Source of the DNA: Mucilaginibacter sp.
GTDB lineage: Bacteria > Bacteroidota > Bacteroidia > Sphingobacteriales > Sphingobacteriaceae
Direction of reading: 5' to 3'
DNA: 64,000 bases
Assembly (NCBI GenBank): GCA_028288305.1
Contig: JAQBOA010000026.1
Coordinates: 1 to 64,000 of the forward strand
This document shows, piece by piece, positions 42,341-50,630 of the stretch. The position numbers and the translations under genes are program-made. The notes under the pieces were generated by a model. It was not told the DNA's origin. It made no database searches and saw nothing but the letters and a program-made list of their open reading frames with translations. How positions within the stretch are numbered: position 1 is the first letter of the stretch; each line of letters begins with the position of its first letter.

Positions 42341-43288
42341 ATGGAAAAACGTGAAATAGGCTCATCCGGTATAAAAATACGTCCTTTTGCATTTGGCGGG
42401 AACGTATTCGGATGGACAATTGATGAACAGCATTCTTTTAAAATACTTGATGCATTTATAGATGCCGGACTGGATTTTATTGATACTGCAGATGTTTATT
42501 CAAGATGGGTGCCAGGCCACAAAGGTGGCGAATCAGAAACTATTATTGGAAACTGGTTGAAAAGCTCCGGAAAAAGGGACAAAGTGATCATTGCTACAAA
42601 AGTGGGGAATCCAATGGAAGGCGAAAAAGGGTTGTCACGCAAACATATTACAAAGGCTGTTGAAAACTCCTTGAAACGGTTACAAACAGATTATATCGAC
42701 TTGTACCAAGCACATACCGATGATAAAGACACTCCTCTGTTAGAAACCTTGGAGACCTTTACTGAACTGATAAAACAAGGAAAGGTACGTGCAATTGGGG
42801 CTTCGAATTATGACGGTTCAAGATTAAAAGAAGCCCGTCAGGTAAGTAAAGATAACAGGCTTGCAGTTTATGAATGTTTACAGCCCGAATATAATCTTTA
42901 TCAAAGAGAACAATATGAGAAAGACCTTGAACCCATATGCCGGGGGAATAATATAGGTGTGATTACCTACTATTCTCTGGCAAGTGGTTTTTTAACAGGG
43001 AAGTATCGTTCAGAAAATGATTTGTCACAAAGCAGCCGTGGGCAGGGGGTTAAAGATTTTCTTAATCCGCGGGGTTATAAGATATTAGCAGCACTGGATA
43101 AAGTTGCCACTGAATTTAATGTTACCCCTGCAGCTATTGCCCTGGCATGGATTATAGCACGCCCGGGTATTACTGCTCCCATAGCAAGTGCAACAAGTAT
43201 TAAACAATTAAATGAGCTTACCGTTGCAACATCTCTTAATTTAAGTAAAGATGCTATTGATCTTTTGAATACCGCAAGTGCCTATTGA
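42341..43288 (+). CDS. Aldo/keto reductase
   Basis: 315 aa, NADPH-dependent TIM-barrel oxidoreductase. The catalytic tetrad can be placed: Asp and Tyr in FIDTADVYSRW, Lys in IIATKVG, His in YIDLYQAHTDD. AIGASNYDGSRL and the C-terminal cofactor segment APIASATSIKQLNEL complete the family pattern (AKR11/12-like). Physiological substrate unknown. Confidence 0.92.
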   Translation: MEKREIGSSGIKIRPFAFGGNVFGWTIDEQHSFKILDAFIDAGLDFIDTADVYSRWVPGHKGGESETIIGNWLKSSGKRDKVIIATKVGNPMEGEKGLSRKHITKAVENSLKRLQTDYIDLYQAHTDDKDTPLLETLETFTELIKQGKVRAIGASNYDGSRLKEARQVSKDNRLAVYECLQPEYNLYQREQYEKDLEPICRGNNIGVITYYSLASGFLTGKYRSENDLSQSSRGQGVKDFLNPRGYKILAALDKVATEFNVTPAAIALAWIIARPGITAPIASATSIKQLNELTVATSLNLSKDAIDLLNTASAY

Positions 43289-43303
43289 TTGTCTGTTATT
43301 GTC

Positions 43304-43383
43304 TGAACCGTTGATTAAACTGATTAAGGGATTAATTTGAGATTATCTGTGTCATCATAAAAATCTGTTTAATCAGCGGTTCA
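43304..43383. repeat. Inverted repeat tgaaccg-ttgattaaactgatt after the aldo/keto reductase
   Basis: 22-nt arms (43304-43325 and 43362-43383) pair at 20 of 22 positions with a 36-nt loop. It is related in vocabulary (aatcagtgt/attaaac) to the repeats at 15350 and 62908. It lies between convergent genes, next to the terminator at 43391-43419. Confidence 0.8.
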
Positions 43384-43390
43384 AACAATA

Positions 43391-43419
43391 AAAAAGGCCA
43401 CCTTACGGCAGCCTTCTCA
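43391..43419 (-). terminator. Intrinsic terminator of the secreted protein gene at 43443
   Basis: On the minus strand aaggctgcc-gtaa-ggtggcctt forms a nine-pair stem (two G-T pairs) followed by a T run. A very similar hairpin ends the neighbouring paralog at 44400-44432. Confidence 0.8.
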
Positions 43420-43442
43420 TTAATACTCACTCGACATCCATT

Positions 43443-44180
43443 TTAGAACCTTGCCATTCTGTGGCTTTCAAATCCACCTCTGGGGTTGTTTTGCGAAAAG
43501 TGTTCGTTATTACCCCTTGTATCTTTAACATCACCCCGATTTTGGTTTGATGGCAGATTGTAACCACCTTGTCCTCTATTATCAGCATGATTGTAGCCTC
43601 CTTGCTCTCTGTTATCAAAGTGTTGGTTATAACCACCTTGTTCTCTGTTGTTAAAACGTTGTCCGTAATCGTTCCGGTCTCTGTTCATTTGAGCAGGTTG
43701 ATCGTAACCACCTTGTCTCCAGGTATGTTGGTCATTTCTATAGCCCCGGTTTTCATAATTACGATCAAAGTGGTCATTATAGTTGTTATGCGCCCATTCT
43801 TGTACTTCGTGCCCATTATACCTTGATCTGTAAATATCGTCGTGCAAATAAGGACGTGGTGCTCTCACTTCATATCTTCTTACGCTTCTCCAGTCGTAAT
43901 CACGGTATACACCCGGTAAATAAGCAGCTGAGATCCAGTTATCGCCATCATAATAATAGTAGCATTGTTCGTTAACACTGTAATAAGCACCTACATCAGG
44001 TAAATAATAATAATCATTATAAGCAGGTTGTTCATAAACATGTTCAACTACCGGAGCAGGAGCGTAAACTACTGGTTGGGTTGCAAAACCGAAACCTACA
44101 TGTATTCTTATTTGAGCATTAGCGGTATTATAAATTAAACCACTCATTGCTATTGCAGATAATATTATTAACTTTTTCAT
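43443..44180 (-). CDS. Secreted Tyr/Asn/Gly-rich low-complexity protein
   Basis: 245 aa. Signal peptide LIILSAIAMSGLIYNTANAQ. The middle (YYLPDVGAYYSVNEQCYYYYDGDNWISAAYLPGVYRDYDWRS, visible as YYLPDVGAYYSVNEQ and YYYYDGDNWISAAYLPG) resembles small Bacteroidota periplasmic proteins. The C-terminal half is a repeat region: GGYN recurs four times with spacing of about 12-18 residues (NREQGGYNQHFD, NREQGGYNHAD, NRGQGGYNLPS). Probably disordered outside the cytoplasm. Function unknown. It forms a tandem pair with the shorter gene at 44457. Confidence 0.8.
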   Translation of the reverse strand: MKKLIILSAIAMSGLIYNTANAQIRIHVGFGFATQPVVYAPAPVVEHVYEQPAYNDYYYLPDVGAYYSVNEQCYYYYDGDNWISAAYLPGVYRDYDWRSVRRYEVRAPRPYLHDDIYRSRYNGHEVQEWAHNNYNDHFDRNYENRGYRNDQHTWRQGGYDQPAQMNRDRNDYGQRFNNREQGGYNQHFDNREQGGYNHADNRGQGGYNLPSNQNRGDVKDTRGNNEHFSQNNPRGGFESHRMARF

Positions 44181-44410
44181 TGTTTTAAATTTTATATATC
44201 TATGACTACTGAAAAAGTAAATAGTTTAATCATACTTACCTATTGTTTTACATTGTTATATATATTTAATATTAAATTCTACTTAATAGCATTTTAACAG
44301 AATTTAATTTTATAATGAATAATTATTTTTACTCCAAACAATATATTATATGCTAATTATTGAAAATTTTAATAATCCGTTTAATACCGGTTCAGACATA
44401 AAAAAAGGCC
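44181..44410. repeat. Duplicated upstream region, copy 1 (copy 2 at 44808-45032)
   Basis: The upstream sequences of the two secreted-protein genes are near copies: tttaaattttata, tctatgactactgaaaaagt, aaatagtttaat, then aatatattatatgctaatta and attttaataatccg. The duplication therefore includes the promoter and extends over about 220 nt on each side. Confidence 0.8.
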
Positions 44411-44432
44411 GCCTCACAGCAGCCTTTTTACT
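44400..44432 (-). terminator. Intrinsic terminator of the short secreted protein gene
   Basis: On the minus strand aaaaaggctgctgtgaggcggccttttttta has the same form as the terminator at 43391-43419. The stem aaggctgc/gcggcctt contains G-T pairs and a T run follows. Confidence 0.75.
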
Positions 44433-44456
44433 TATTAATAATCAGAATTAAACGTT

Positions 44457-44807
44457 TTACCTTCTCATCCGGTAGTTGGAATTTTCATCATTACGGTTGG
44501 ACTGAGAAAAGTGTTGCTCATTTCTGTATTCGTTTTCACGAGGGGCATTTTGAAAGCGTTGTTCATCTCTGTACCCGTTTTCACGATAGTTGATCTGAGT
44601 GTATCCCTCATTTCTGTAGTTATTTTCACGATGGTCGTTCTGAAATCCTGGTTGAACATAATTGTTGTGCTCCCTGTAATCAGAACGTTGATTTTTATAA
44701 CTTTCATGATTATAACGGTCACTATTCTGAAACCTTTGTTGTGCATTTGCAGAACTATAAATTAAACCGCTTAATGCTATTGCTGATAATATTATTAACT
44801 TTTTCAT
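44457..44807 (-). CDS. Short secreted Asn/Arg/Tyr-rich protein, paralog of the 43443 gene
   Basis: 116 aa. The signal peptide (KKLIILSAIALSGLIYSSANAQ, given here as LIILSAIALSGLIYSSANAQ) is almost identical to its neighbour, but the mature part is only repeat: REN-YR-NE/DE units (HRENNYRNEGY, YRENGYRDEQRF, RENEYRNEQHF). No folded domain is visible. It probably arose by tandem duplication with loss of the middle domain. Role unknown. Confidence 0.72.
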   Translation of the reverse strand: MKKLIILSAIALSGLIYSSANAQQRFQNSDRYNHESYKNQRSDYREHNNYVQPGFQNDHRENNYRNEGYTQINYRENGYRDEQRFQNAPRENEYRNEQHFSQSNRNDENSNYRMRR

Positions 44808-45025
44808 TGTTTTAAATTTTATATGGCTATGACTACTGAAAAAGTAAATAGTTTAATCTTGCTTTGCTATTATATTACGCATCCTACTGTATTTAAAATT
44901 AAATTTTGTTTGCGATATATAATGCATAATTTAATTTGCGTTGAATAATTATTTATCTTCAAAACAATATATTATATGCTAATTATTGGAAATTTTAATA
45001 TTCTGATTAATATCGGTTCTGACGA
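44808..45025. repeat. Duplicated upstream region, copy 2
   Basis: Near copy of 44181-44400, including ctatgactactgaaaaagta and aatatattatatgctaatta. See copy 1. Confidence 0.75.
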
Positions 45026-45062
45026 TAAAAAAACAACCTCTTCCTTTTTATGGGAAGAGGTT
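45026..45062 (-). terminator. Intrinsic terminator of rnpB
   Basis: On the minus strand aacctcttcc and ggaagaggtt (45053-45062 and 45035-45044) form a perfect 10-bp stem with an eight-base loop, followed by a run of T (A run at 45026-45033 on the plus strand). It ends just after the RNase P RNA. Confidence 0.9.
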
Positions 45063-45099
45063 ATTATCAGCAGCAAATCTGTAAGCCGGGTTCTGTTTC

Positions 45100-45127
45100 A
45101 TCAGTCCCGATAGCTATCGGGACTGAT
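45100..45127. repeat. Perfect 28-bp palindrome within rnpB (copy 1)
   Basis: Core tcccgatagctatcggga, extended outward by cag/ctg and a/t. It forms a hairpin in one variable helix of RNase P RNA. The same core occurs at 45332-45355. Confidence 0.9.
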
Positions 45128-45331
45128 AATTTCTATCATTAATCTTGCCCCGCCATTGCTGACGGGTTCAAACAACCTACCCATCCTGACGATCCTCCGC
45201 CAACGGCGAAGAATACGGAAACGAGCAGTTCCGCTTTCAGGACCTATTTGGTTTTTCAACTCCTGAGGTTTACCGCAATCCCGGTCGCCCGGAAAAGCCG
45301 TGAGCTTTTACCTCACATTTTCACCCTTACT

Positions 45332-45355
45332 CCATCCCGATAGCTATCGGGATGG
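45332..45355. repeat. Perfect 24-bp palindrome within rnpB (copy 2)
   Basis: Core tcccgatagctatcggga with outer cca/tgg. It is a second insertion of the repeat seen at 45100-45127, in a different helix of the same RNA. Confidence 0.9.
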
Positions 45356-45500
45356 GGCGGTTTATTTTCTGTGGGACTTGCTGTCGCCGGCTGCCGGCGC
45401 CTTCACGTTAGGAAGCAGGATGCTCTATGTTGCCCGGACTTTCCTCCCCCGTTTTGGACGGGAGCGATAGAACGTTTTGCGACACAAAGATATGGAATAA

Positions 45501-45620
45501 GTCAGGAAGTCCGAAAAGACCGAAAGACCGAAAGTCAGGAAAGCACTTTTTAATTTTCTAACTTAACTTATGCGCTTCTTTTTAACTTTCGAACTTTCCC
45601 GACTTTCGGACTTTACTGAC
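45501..45620. repeat. Inverted repeat of agtccgaaag words between the cytochrome gene and rnpB
   Basis: The left arm gtcaggaagtccgaaaagac (then cgaaagaccgaaagtcagg, to about 45544) faces 45591-45620 (gaactttcccgactttcgga, then ctttactgac). The words recur at 40831-40845 and 54274-54310. It abuts the stop codon of the cytochrome c gene at 45621, which reads toward rnpB. Confidence 0.75.
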
Positions 45621-46052
45621 TCATTTACACCCAGCCAAATCTTCCTCTACTTGCTGATTAGTGATAGTTCCAGACTTATTTCCAAAGGAATTTGTTACAT
45701 AGGTAAGCACATTCGCAATTTCAATAGGAGCCAGGCCGGTTGGCGGCATTTTTTCCTGGAAAATTTTATTTTTAATATTGATCTCTCCTCTTAAACCATA
45801 TTTTACGATACAGGCTAAGCTTTTCTTATTGATTTTCAAGTAGTTTGAATCGGTTAGGGGAGGGATCAGCCTTAACAGACCTTCACCATGCGTGCCATGG
45901 CAATTTTGACACTTTGTTTGATATACCAGGCTTCCGCTAGAATAATAGCGTTTAAATTCAATTTCCTCATCACTTTGGCATGAAGTAAACATCCCGGTAA
46001 CTGTCAGGACAAATAAAATAATTGAAATACTGCCGATGATCTTTAATTTCAT
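45621..46052 (-). CDS. c-type cytochrome lipoprotein
   Basis: 143 aa. Lipobox MFTSC after a hydrophobic stretch (IISIILFVLTVTG-like) and one heme motif CQNCH in TKCQNCHGTHGEGLLRLIPPL, with Met ligand likely in QEKMPPTG. Probably an outer-leaf, periplasm-facing electron carrier. It overlaps the SCO gene by four bases and is part of a three-gene operon with the lipoprotein at 46702. Confidence 0.88.
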   Translation of the reverse strand: MKLKIIGSISIILFVLTVTGMFTSCQSDEEIEFKRYYSSGSLVYQTKCQNCHGTHGEGLLRLIPPLTDSNYLKINKKSLACIVKYGLRGEINIKNKIFQEKMPPTGLAPIEIANVLTYVTNSFGNKSGTITNQQVEEDLAGCK

Positions 46053-46705
46053 TTAACTGCAGGCTGGTCGGGTTCGGATTTTAAAGTCTTAATATCGGCA
46101 ATTAATTGCTTAACCTCATCAGGTTTTGTTCCATCATATGCACCGCGGATGCGGCTTTTTTTATCAATCAAAACAAAATATCCTTGATGAATATAACCTC
46201 CTGCCACAGTACTATCTGGTTTAACAGCAACCAGGTAATTTTTTTCGGCAAGCCGGTAAGTATCGTCTTTTTTGCCCTGTAAAAACCACCAGGAATTGCC
46301 GGTAATGCCAAGCTTATCCGCATATTTCTTTAGCACAGCTACACTATCATGTTTGGGGTCAATGGTGTACGATAGTATTTTAACATCATTGGTGTTTTTA
46401 AATGTATTATAAACATCAAGCATATTACGCTGCATTATTGGACAAATAGACGGACAAGTAGTGAAAAAAAAATCGGCTACATATATTTTACCATCCAGGT
46501 TTTTATTGTTGATACTATCGCCATATTGATCAATAAATTTAAAGGCAGGAATAGTCTGATAAATAGTGTCAGTTGTTGTTTGTCCGTTCACAACCTTTGT
46601 AATCGGCGTGCGGTTGCCGTAAATAGGCAATGTTTTCTTTTCGCTATTAAATTTACAGGCATTCCATAGTAAAATGACCGCAATTGCACCTGCAAGTTTC
46701 TTCAT
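46049..46705 (-). CDS. SCO1/SenC family copper chaperone lipoprotein
   Basis: 218 aa. Lipobox LLWNAC, then a thioredoxin-like SCO fold. Copper ligands: CxxxC in TTCPSICPIMQRNM and a late His in GGYIHQGYFVLID. KFIDQYGDSINNKNLDGKIYVADFFF is the typical opening. SCO proteins deliver copper to, or reduce, the CuA site of cytochrome oxidase. It lies between a lipoprotein gene and a cytochrome c gene with ATGA-type overlaps, supporting a role in respiratory-complex assembly. Confidence 0.93.
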   Translation of the reverse strand: MKKLAGAIAVILLWNACKFNSEKKTLPIYGNRTPITKVVNGQTTTDTIYQTIPAFKFIDQYGDSINNKNLDGKIYVADFFFTTCPSICPIMQRNMLDVYNTFKNTNDVKILSYTIDPKHDSVAVLKKYADKLGITGNSWWFLQGKKDDTYRLAEKNYLVAVKPDSTVAGGYIHQGYFVLIDKKSRIRGAYDGTKPDEVKQLIADIKTLKSEPDQPAVK

Positions 46706-47112
46706 TTCATTTTCATTTTAGTAAGATATTTATTTGATTCCTCAATGGCTGCATTTAGTTGAGAATCTATTGACATTATTAGCTTTTTTTGTGTTCCAAA
46801 ATAAGCCATTGTTTCATCATGTGATTTGCCGGTTTGATCAGGATTAAATTTGTGCATCCAATCACTCATCACACTATCGGCTAAATTTAATTTACCTAAA
46901 TGTCTGTAAACAGAATCTTTAATATCGCCGGTTGAATTGTGTTTTACCATACTATCCAACAGCATTTTATTTTTCATTAACTGCTCGTCAGCATCCATCA
47001 CTTTGTCATGTACTTTAATCACATCATCAAAAAGTGCTTTTTCCTGTGCTTTTTTATCAGTACAGCCCAAAAGAGTAAATCCTATAAAAATTGTAATAAC
47101 TATTTTCTTCAT
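46702..47112 (-). CDS. Small lipoprotein of unknown function, first gene of the SCO operon
   Basis: 136 aa. Signal peptide and lipobox TLLGC. The remainder is helical and charged (DDVIKVHDKVMDADEQLMKNKMLLD, seen as VHDKVMDADEQLMKNKMLLD, then NAAIEESNKYLTKMKMK), suggesting an extended helical bundle. Bacteroidota homologs are sometimes labelled viral A-type inclusion protein, which carries no functional meaning. The operon suggests a link to respiratory copper or cytochrome maturation. Confidence 0.75.
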   Translation of the reverse strand: MKKIVITIFIGFTLLGCTDKKAQEKALFDDVIKVHDKVMDADEQLMKNKMLLDSMVKHNSTGDIKDSVYRHLGKLNLADSVMSDWMHKFNPDQTGKSHDETMAYFGTQKKLIMSIDSQLNAAIEESNKYLTKMKMK

Positions 47113-47163
47113 TTTTAAAATTCTGATTTATCGGCAAATATTGTAAATAAAGCGGGTTTAGCA

Positions 47164-47625
47164 TTAAGACTTTAACTGCCTTAAGTAAAAAATATAATCG
47201 GTAATTGGAAGGCTTACACCTGCAAGCTTTAAAAGCTGACCTGCCTGAGCCCTGTGATGAGTACCATGGTTTATCAGGTGAGCTAATATATCTGTTAACT
47301 TATTGCTAAAAGGTTCGCCTTTTGAGTTTTGATATTTTATTTGCTTTCCGAAATCAGCATTGTCAGTTTTATTTAAAAAAGCAAGCCACTTGGCGTGATT
47401 ATCAATTATTAATTGCCCAAAAGAATCAGCTTTCCAATCTGGCCACAATGCTCCGCCAATGGCCGGCAATTCGTTACATCTGTTATACCATATTTGTTGT
47501 GCGGCAAGCATATGAGCCATTAACTGTACCGGCTTTTCGGGCTCATTAGTATTTATAATGGCATTTAATATAAGTTCGTTTGCATAACGGTCGTAATTAA
47601 CCAAACTGGTGAAATAGGTTTTCAT
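47164..47625 (-). CDS. DinB family metal-binding hydrolase-like protein
   Basis: 153 aa, four-helix-bundle protein of the DinB/YfiT superfamily. The putative metal ligands are His in LMAHMLAAQQIWYNR and the paired His in LAHLINHGTHHRAQAGQLL. Members act as thiol-dependent (bacillithiol or mycothiol) transferases or have no known role. Alone in its gap. Confidence 0.88.
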   Translation of the reverse strand: MKTYFTSLVNYDRYANELILNAIINTNEPEKPVQLMAHMLAAQQIWYNRCNELPAIGGALWPDWKADSFGQLIIDNHAKWLAFLNKTDNADFGKQIKYQNSKGEPFSNKLTDILAHLINHGTHHRAQAGQLLKLAGVSLPITDYIFYLRQLKS

Positions 47626-47732
47626 TCCGCTAAATTAGCGAACTAATTAATTACAAAAAATTAATAAAAACGCATGTTGAATTGTTAATAAAAATTTAAC
47701 ATTAATAATGAAATAATCATACATTAATGCAT

Positions 47733-47740
47733 TAAATTTG
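47733..47740 (+). promoter_or_regulatory. Predicted -7 element TAAATTTG
   Basis: Exact TAnnTTTG match 22 nt before the short ORF at 47763. It may drive that ORF and the glucosidase gene downstream. Confidence 0.45.
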
Positions 47741-47762
47741 TTTAACATTATATTGAAACGTT

Positions 47763-47849
47763 ATGAAAATTATGAAATTTTCTAAGCTTCTCAAAATTTT
47801 CCGGGAATGGATGATCCTGAGAAGTATGCGGTCTTCTTTTATTCATTAA
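47763..47849 (+). CDS. Possible 28-aa basic peptide
   Basis: ATG at 47763, stop TAA at 47847-47849. KFSKLLKIFREWMILRSMRS is basic and amphipathic, like small membrane-active or toxin-type peptides. A TAnnTTTG element precedes it and CTTCTCA/TGAGAAG (47787-47793, 47818-47824) can form a hairpin within the frame. No homology is recognised. It could be chance. Confidence 0.3.
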   Translation: MKIMKFSKLLKIFREWMILRSMRSSFIH

Positions 47850-47916
47850 AACAATTTTTATAGAATTTTCGTTTTAAAATCGAAATATAAGTGTGGGCTT
47901 CATATAGCTCGTTTTA

Positions 47917-49272
47917 ATGGAACCCATAATTCAGGATATACAAATTAATAAACAGCTTTTTGGACCGGATTTTATCTGGGGCGTTTCTACTTCTGCTTTT
48001 CAGACGGAGGGTTCTTGTACAATTGATGACAAGGGCGAATCTATTTGGGACGTTTTTGCAGCTAAAAAAGGTAAAATTCTAAATGGTGACAGCCCTGCTG
48101 TTGCCTGTGATTTTTATAATCAGTACCAAAAAGATATTGATATTGTCAAGCAACTCAATATTCCAAATTTCAGATTTTCAATATCATGGCCAAGAATTTT
48201 TCCAAATGGCACCGGCGATATAAGCCAGGCGGGCATTAAATATTATAACCGTGTTATTGATTATTGTATCCAGCAGGGAATAGAACCCTGGATAACCTTG
48301 TACCATTGGGACCTTCCACAGGCGCTTGAATTTAAAGGTGGTTGGACTAACCGGGAGATTATTGACTGGTTTAGCTCATACGTTGCCGCATGCGCCGAAC
48401 ATTTCGGCGACAGAGTGAAGCATTGGATGATAATGAATGAACCTGCTGTATTTACAGGAGCAGGCTATTTTATGGGGATTCATGCCCCTGGCAGAACAGG
48501 AATAAAACAATTTTTACCAGCCATACACCATGTTATATTAAGTATGGTTGCAGGTGCTAAAGTATTGCGCAGCATATTGCCCAGTGCAAAGATTGGAACT
48601 ACATTTTCATGCGCTCACATTGAACCTTTTTCTGATAAACCAAAGGATATAAGTGCCGCCAAACGTACTGATGCATTAATTAACCGTTTATTTATTGAAC
48701 CGGTTTTGGGCTTAGGTTATCCTATAAATGATCTTCCTGTATTGAAAGGTATTGAAAAATATTATGAGCCGGGAGATGAAGACAATATGAATTTTGATTT
48801 TGATTTTATTGGGATACAAAATTACACCCGTGAAATTGTAAAATATTCATTTTTAACACCCTATATTAATGCCAGTCTTGTAAAAGCAGAAGAGAGAAAT
48901 GTTCCCATAACTGTTATGAAATGGGAAATTTACCCGGCAGCTATTTATAATATGATCAAAAAATTTAATGAGTATCCACAAATAAAAAAAATAATTATAA
49001 CTGAAAACGGAGCTGCTTTTCACGACACGTTAAATGATTGTAAAGTTGAAGATGTTAACCGGACTGAATATTTACAAGCTAATTTGCAACAGGTATTAAA
49101 AGCTAAAAATGAAGGATGTAAAATAGATGGTTATTTTATCTGGACACTCACTGATAATTTTGAATGGGCCGAAGGTTACCACCCTCGTTTTGGATTAGTA
49201 TACATTGATTTTAATACCCAACAACGCATTATTAAATCCTCCGGACATTGGTATGGTGATTTTTTAAAATAA
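47917..49272 (+). CDS. GH1 family beta-glucosidase
   Basis: 451 aa retaining glycosidase. The acid/base Glu lies in MIMNEPAVF and the nucleophile Glu in IITENGAAFHD. The opening FGPDFIWGVSTSAFQTEGS and the end TDNFEWAEGYHPRFGLVYIDF are standard. No signal peptide, so it acts on imported beta-glucosides in the cytosol. No PTS or SusCD genes are adjacent. Confidence 0.95.
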   Translation: MEPIIQDIQINKQLFGPDFIWGVSTSAFQTEGSCTIDDKGESIWDVFAAKKGKILNGDSPAVACDFYNQYQKDIDIVKQLNIPNFRFSISWPRIFPNGTGDISQAGIKYYNRVIDYCIQQGIEPWITLYHWDLPQALEFKGGWTNREIIDWFSSYVAACAEHFGDRVKHWMIMNEPAVFTGAGYFMGIHAPGRTGIKQFLPAIHHVILSMVAGAKVLRSILPSAKIGTTFSCAHIEPFSDKPKDISAAKRTDALINRLFIEPVLGLGYPINDLPVLKGIEKYYEPGDEDNMNFDFDFIGIQNYTREIVKYSFLTPYINASLVKAEERNVPITVMKWEIYPAAIYNMIKKFNEYPQIKKIIITENGAAFHDTLNDCKVEDVNRTEYLQANLQQVLKAKNEGCKIDGYFIWTLTDNFEWAEGYHPRFGLVYIDFNTQQRIIKSSGHWYGDFLK

Positions 49273-49288
49273 TATAGCTATTTAACCC

Positions 49289-50470
49289 TTATTTGAACGC
49301 TTCTTCGCCAGTTATATCTAAACCGGTTATCAGTAAATGAATATCATGTGTACCTTCATAAGTAATTACCGATTCAAGGTTCATCATATGGCGCATTATG
49401 GGGTATTCTCCGGTTATTCCCATGCCTCCAAGTATTTGTCTTGCTTCCCTTGCAATGTTTATAGCCGTCTCTACACTGTTACGTTTACCCATTGAAATTT
49501 GAGCGGCCGTTGCCCTGTTTTCATTTTTTAAAGTGCCCAGCCGCCAAACTAATAACTGTCCTTTAGTGATCTCCGTAATCATTTCAGCCAATTTTTTTTG
49601 TTGCAGCTGGAATCCTGCAATAGGTTTCCCAAACTGCTTGCGTTCTTTTGAATATCTTAAAGCAGTATCATAACAATCCATTGCTGCGCCAAGGGCACCC
49701 CAAGCAATACCGTAACGGGCTTGGTTGAGACAGCCAAGTGGCCCTTTTAATCCAGAAACGTTGGGTAAAATATTTTCTTTCGGAATTTTAACATTATCAA
49801 AAACCAATTCGCCCGTTGCCGATGCCCTTAATGACCATTTGTTATGTGTTTCTGGCGTTGAAAAGCCTTCCATGCCGCGCTCCGCTATTAATCCACGTAT
49901 TTTTCCATGCTCGTCTTTAGCCCAAACAATAGCTATATCCGCAAATGGCGAATTAGATATCCACATTTTGGCGCCATTTAATAAATAATGATTACCGGCA
50001 TCTTTAATATTGGTAGTCATGCCGCCCGGATCTGAGCCATGATCAGGTTCAGTTAAACCAAAACAGCCCATCATTTCTCCGGTTGCAAGCTTTGGCAGGT
50101 ACTTTTTCTTCTGTTCTTCACTGCCATAAGCGTAAATAGGATACATTACCAATGATCCCTGTACTGATGCGGTAGATCGAATCCCTGAATCACCGCGCTC
50201 AATCTCCTGCATAATTATACCATATGCCATATAATCCAGACCAGCACCGCCATATTCAGTAGGAATAGTGGGACCAAAAGCTCCTATCTCAGCAAGCCCT
50301 TTTATTAAATGTTTTGGAAATTCGGCCCTTTGTGCATAATCTTCTATAATTGGGCTTACTTCCTTTTTAACCCAATCCCTAACTGTAGCACGTATTAATT
50401 TATGCTCATCGCTAAGCAGTTCATCTAACAAATAATAATCAGGCGATTCAAAAAGGTCTTTTTTAGACAT
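49289..50470 (-). CDS. Acyl-CoA dehydrogenase (glutaryl-CoA dehydrogenase-like)
   Basis: 393 aa from the ATG at 50470; the longer frame to 50554 is disfavoured because a TAnnTTTG element lies at 50491-50498. FAD enzyme: FGPTIPTEYGGAGLDYMAYG, TEPDHGSDPGGMTT, LNGAKMWISNSPFADIAIVWA, then RYGIAWGALGAAMDCYDTAL and ITYEGTHDIHLLITG with the catalytic Glu in YEGTHD. The pattern is closest to glutaryl-CoA dehydrogenase, which would oxidise and decarboxylate glutaryl-CoA in lysine breakdown. Substrate assignment is tentative. Confidence 0.93.
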   Translation of the reverse strand: MSKKDLFESPDYYLLDELLSDEHKLIRATVRDWVKKEVSPIIEDYAQRAEFPKHLIKGLAEIGAFGPTIPTEYGGAGLDYMAYGIIMQEIERGDSGIRSTASVQGSLVMYPIYAYGSEEQKKKYLPKLATGEMMGCFGLTEPDHGSDPGGMTTNIKDAGNHYLLNGAKMWISNSPFADIAIVWAKDEHGKIRGLIAERGMEGFSTPETHNKWSLRASATGELVFDNVKIPKENILPNVSGLKGPLGCLNQARYGIAWGALGAAMDCYDTALRYSKERKQFGKPIAGFQLQQKKLAEMITEITKGQLLVWRLGTLKNENRATAAQISMGKRNSVETAINIAREARQILGGMGITGEYPIMRHMMNLESVITYEGTHDIHLLITGLDITGEEAFK

Positions 50471-50490
50471 ACAATAAAATAATTGGTGGG

Positions 50491-50498
50491 CAAAGATA
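50491..50498 (-). promoter_or_regulatory. Predicted -7 element TATCTTTG of the acyl-CoA dehydrogenase gene
   Basis: Exact TAnnTTTG match on the minus strand, 21 nt upstream of the ATG at 50470. It decides the start codon. Confidence 0.6.
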
Positions 50499-50619
50499 AG
50501 GGTTTTGATTTTGGAATTGGGATGTTCAATTTCGGATTTGTTTGTCTTAATCATGGCAATCCATTAATCCTACAAATCATGGTTCAGACTATTTTCTAAA
50601 ATTTAGAAATAAAAAAATT

Positions 50620-50627
50620 TACTTTTG
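50620..50627 (+). promoter_or_regulatory. Predicted -7 element TACTTTTG of folB
   Basis: Exact TAnnTTTG match only 3 nt before the ATG at 50631, implying a leaderless or nearly leaderless mRNA. It overlaps the possible TTG start at 50625, ruling that out as a normal start. Confidence 0.5.
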
Positions 50628-50630
50628 AAC

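Larger units (their letters stand above)
45071..45482 (-). ncRNA. rnpB: RNase P RNA (M1 RNA)
   Basis: Catalytic RNA that matures tRNA 5' ends. On the minus strand the universal pieces appear in order: gaggaaagtccgggc near the 5' end, then the helix with agggtgaaaatgtgagg, and the 3' signature acagaacccggcttacag. The size of about 410 nt fits a type A RNA. Two helices are extended by the same self-complementary insert (core tcccgatagctatcggga) at 45100-45127 and 45332-45355. The ends are approximate. A terminator follows at 45026-45062. Confidence 0.92.

Noticed and set aside
43443..43700. Frameshifted or degenerate gene suggested by the GGYN repeats
   Set aside because: The frame is intact from signal peptide to stop, and repeats stay in phase; this is low-complexity protein, not decay.
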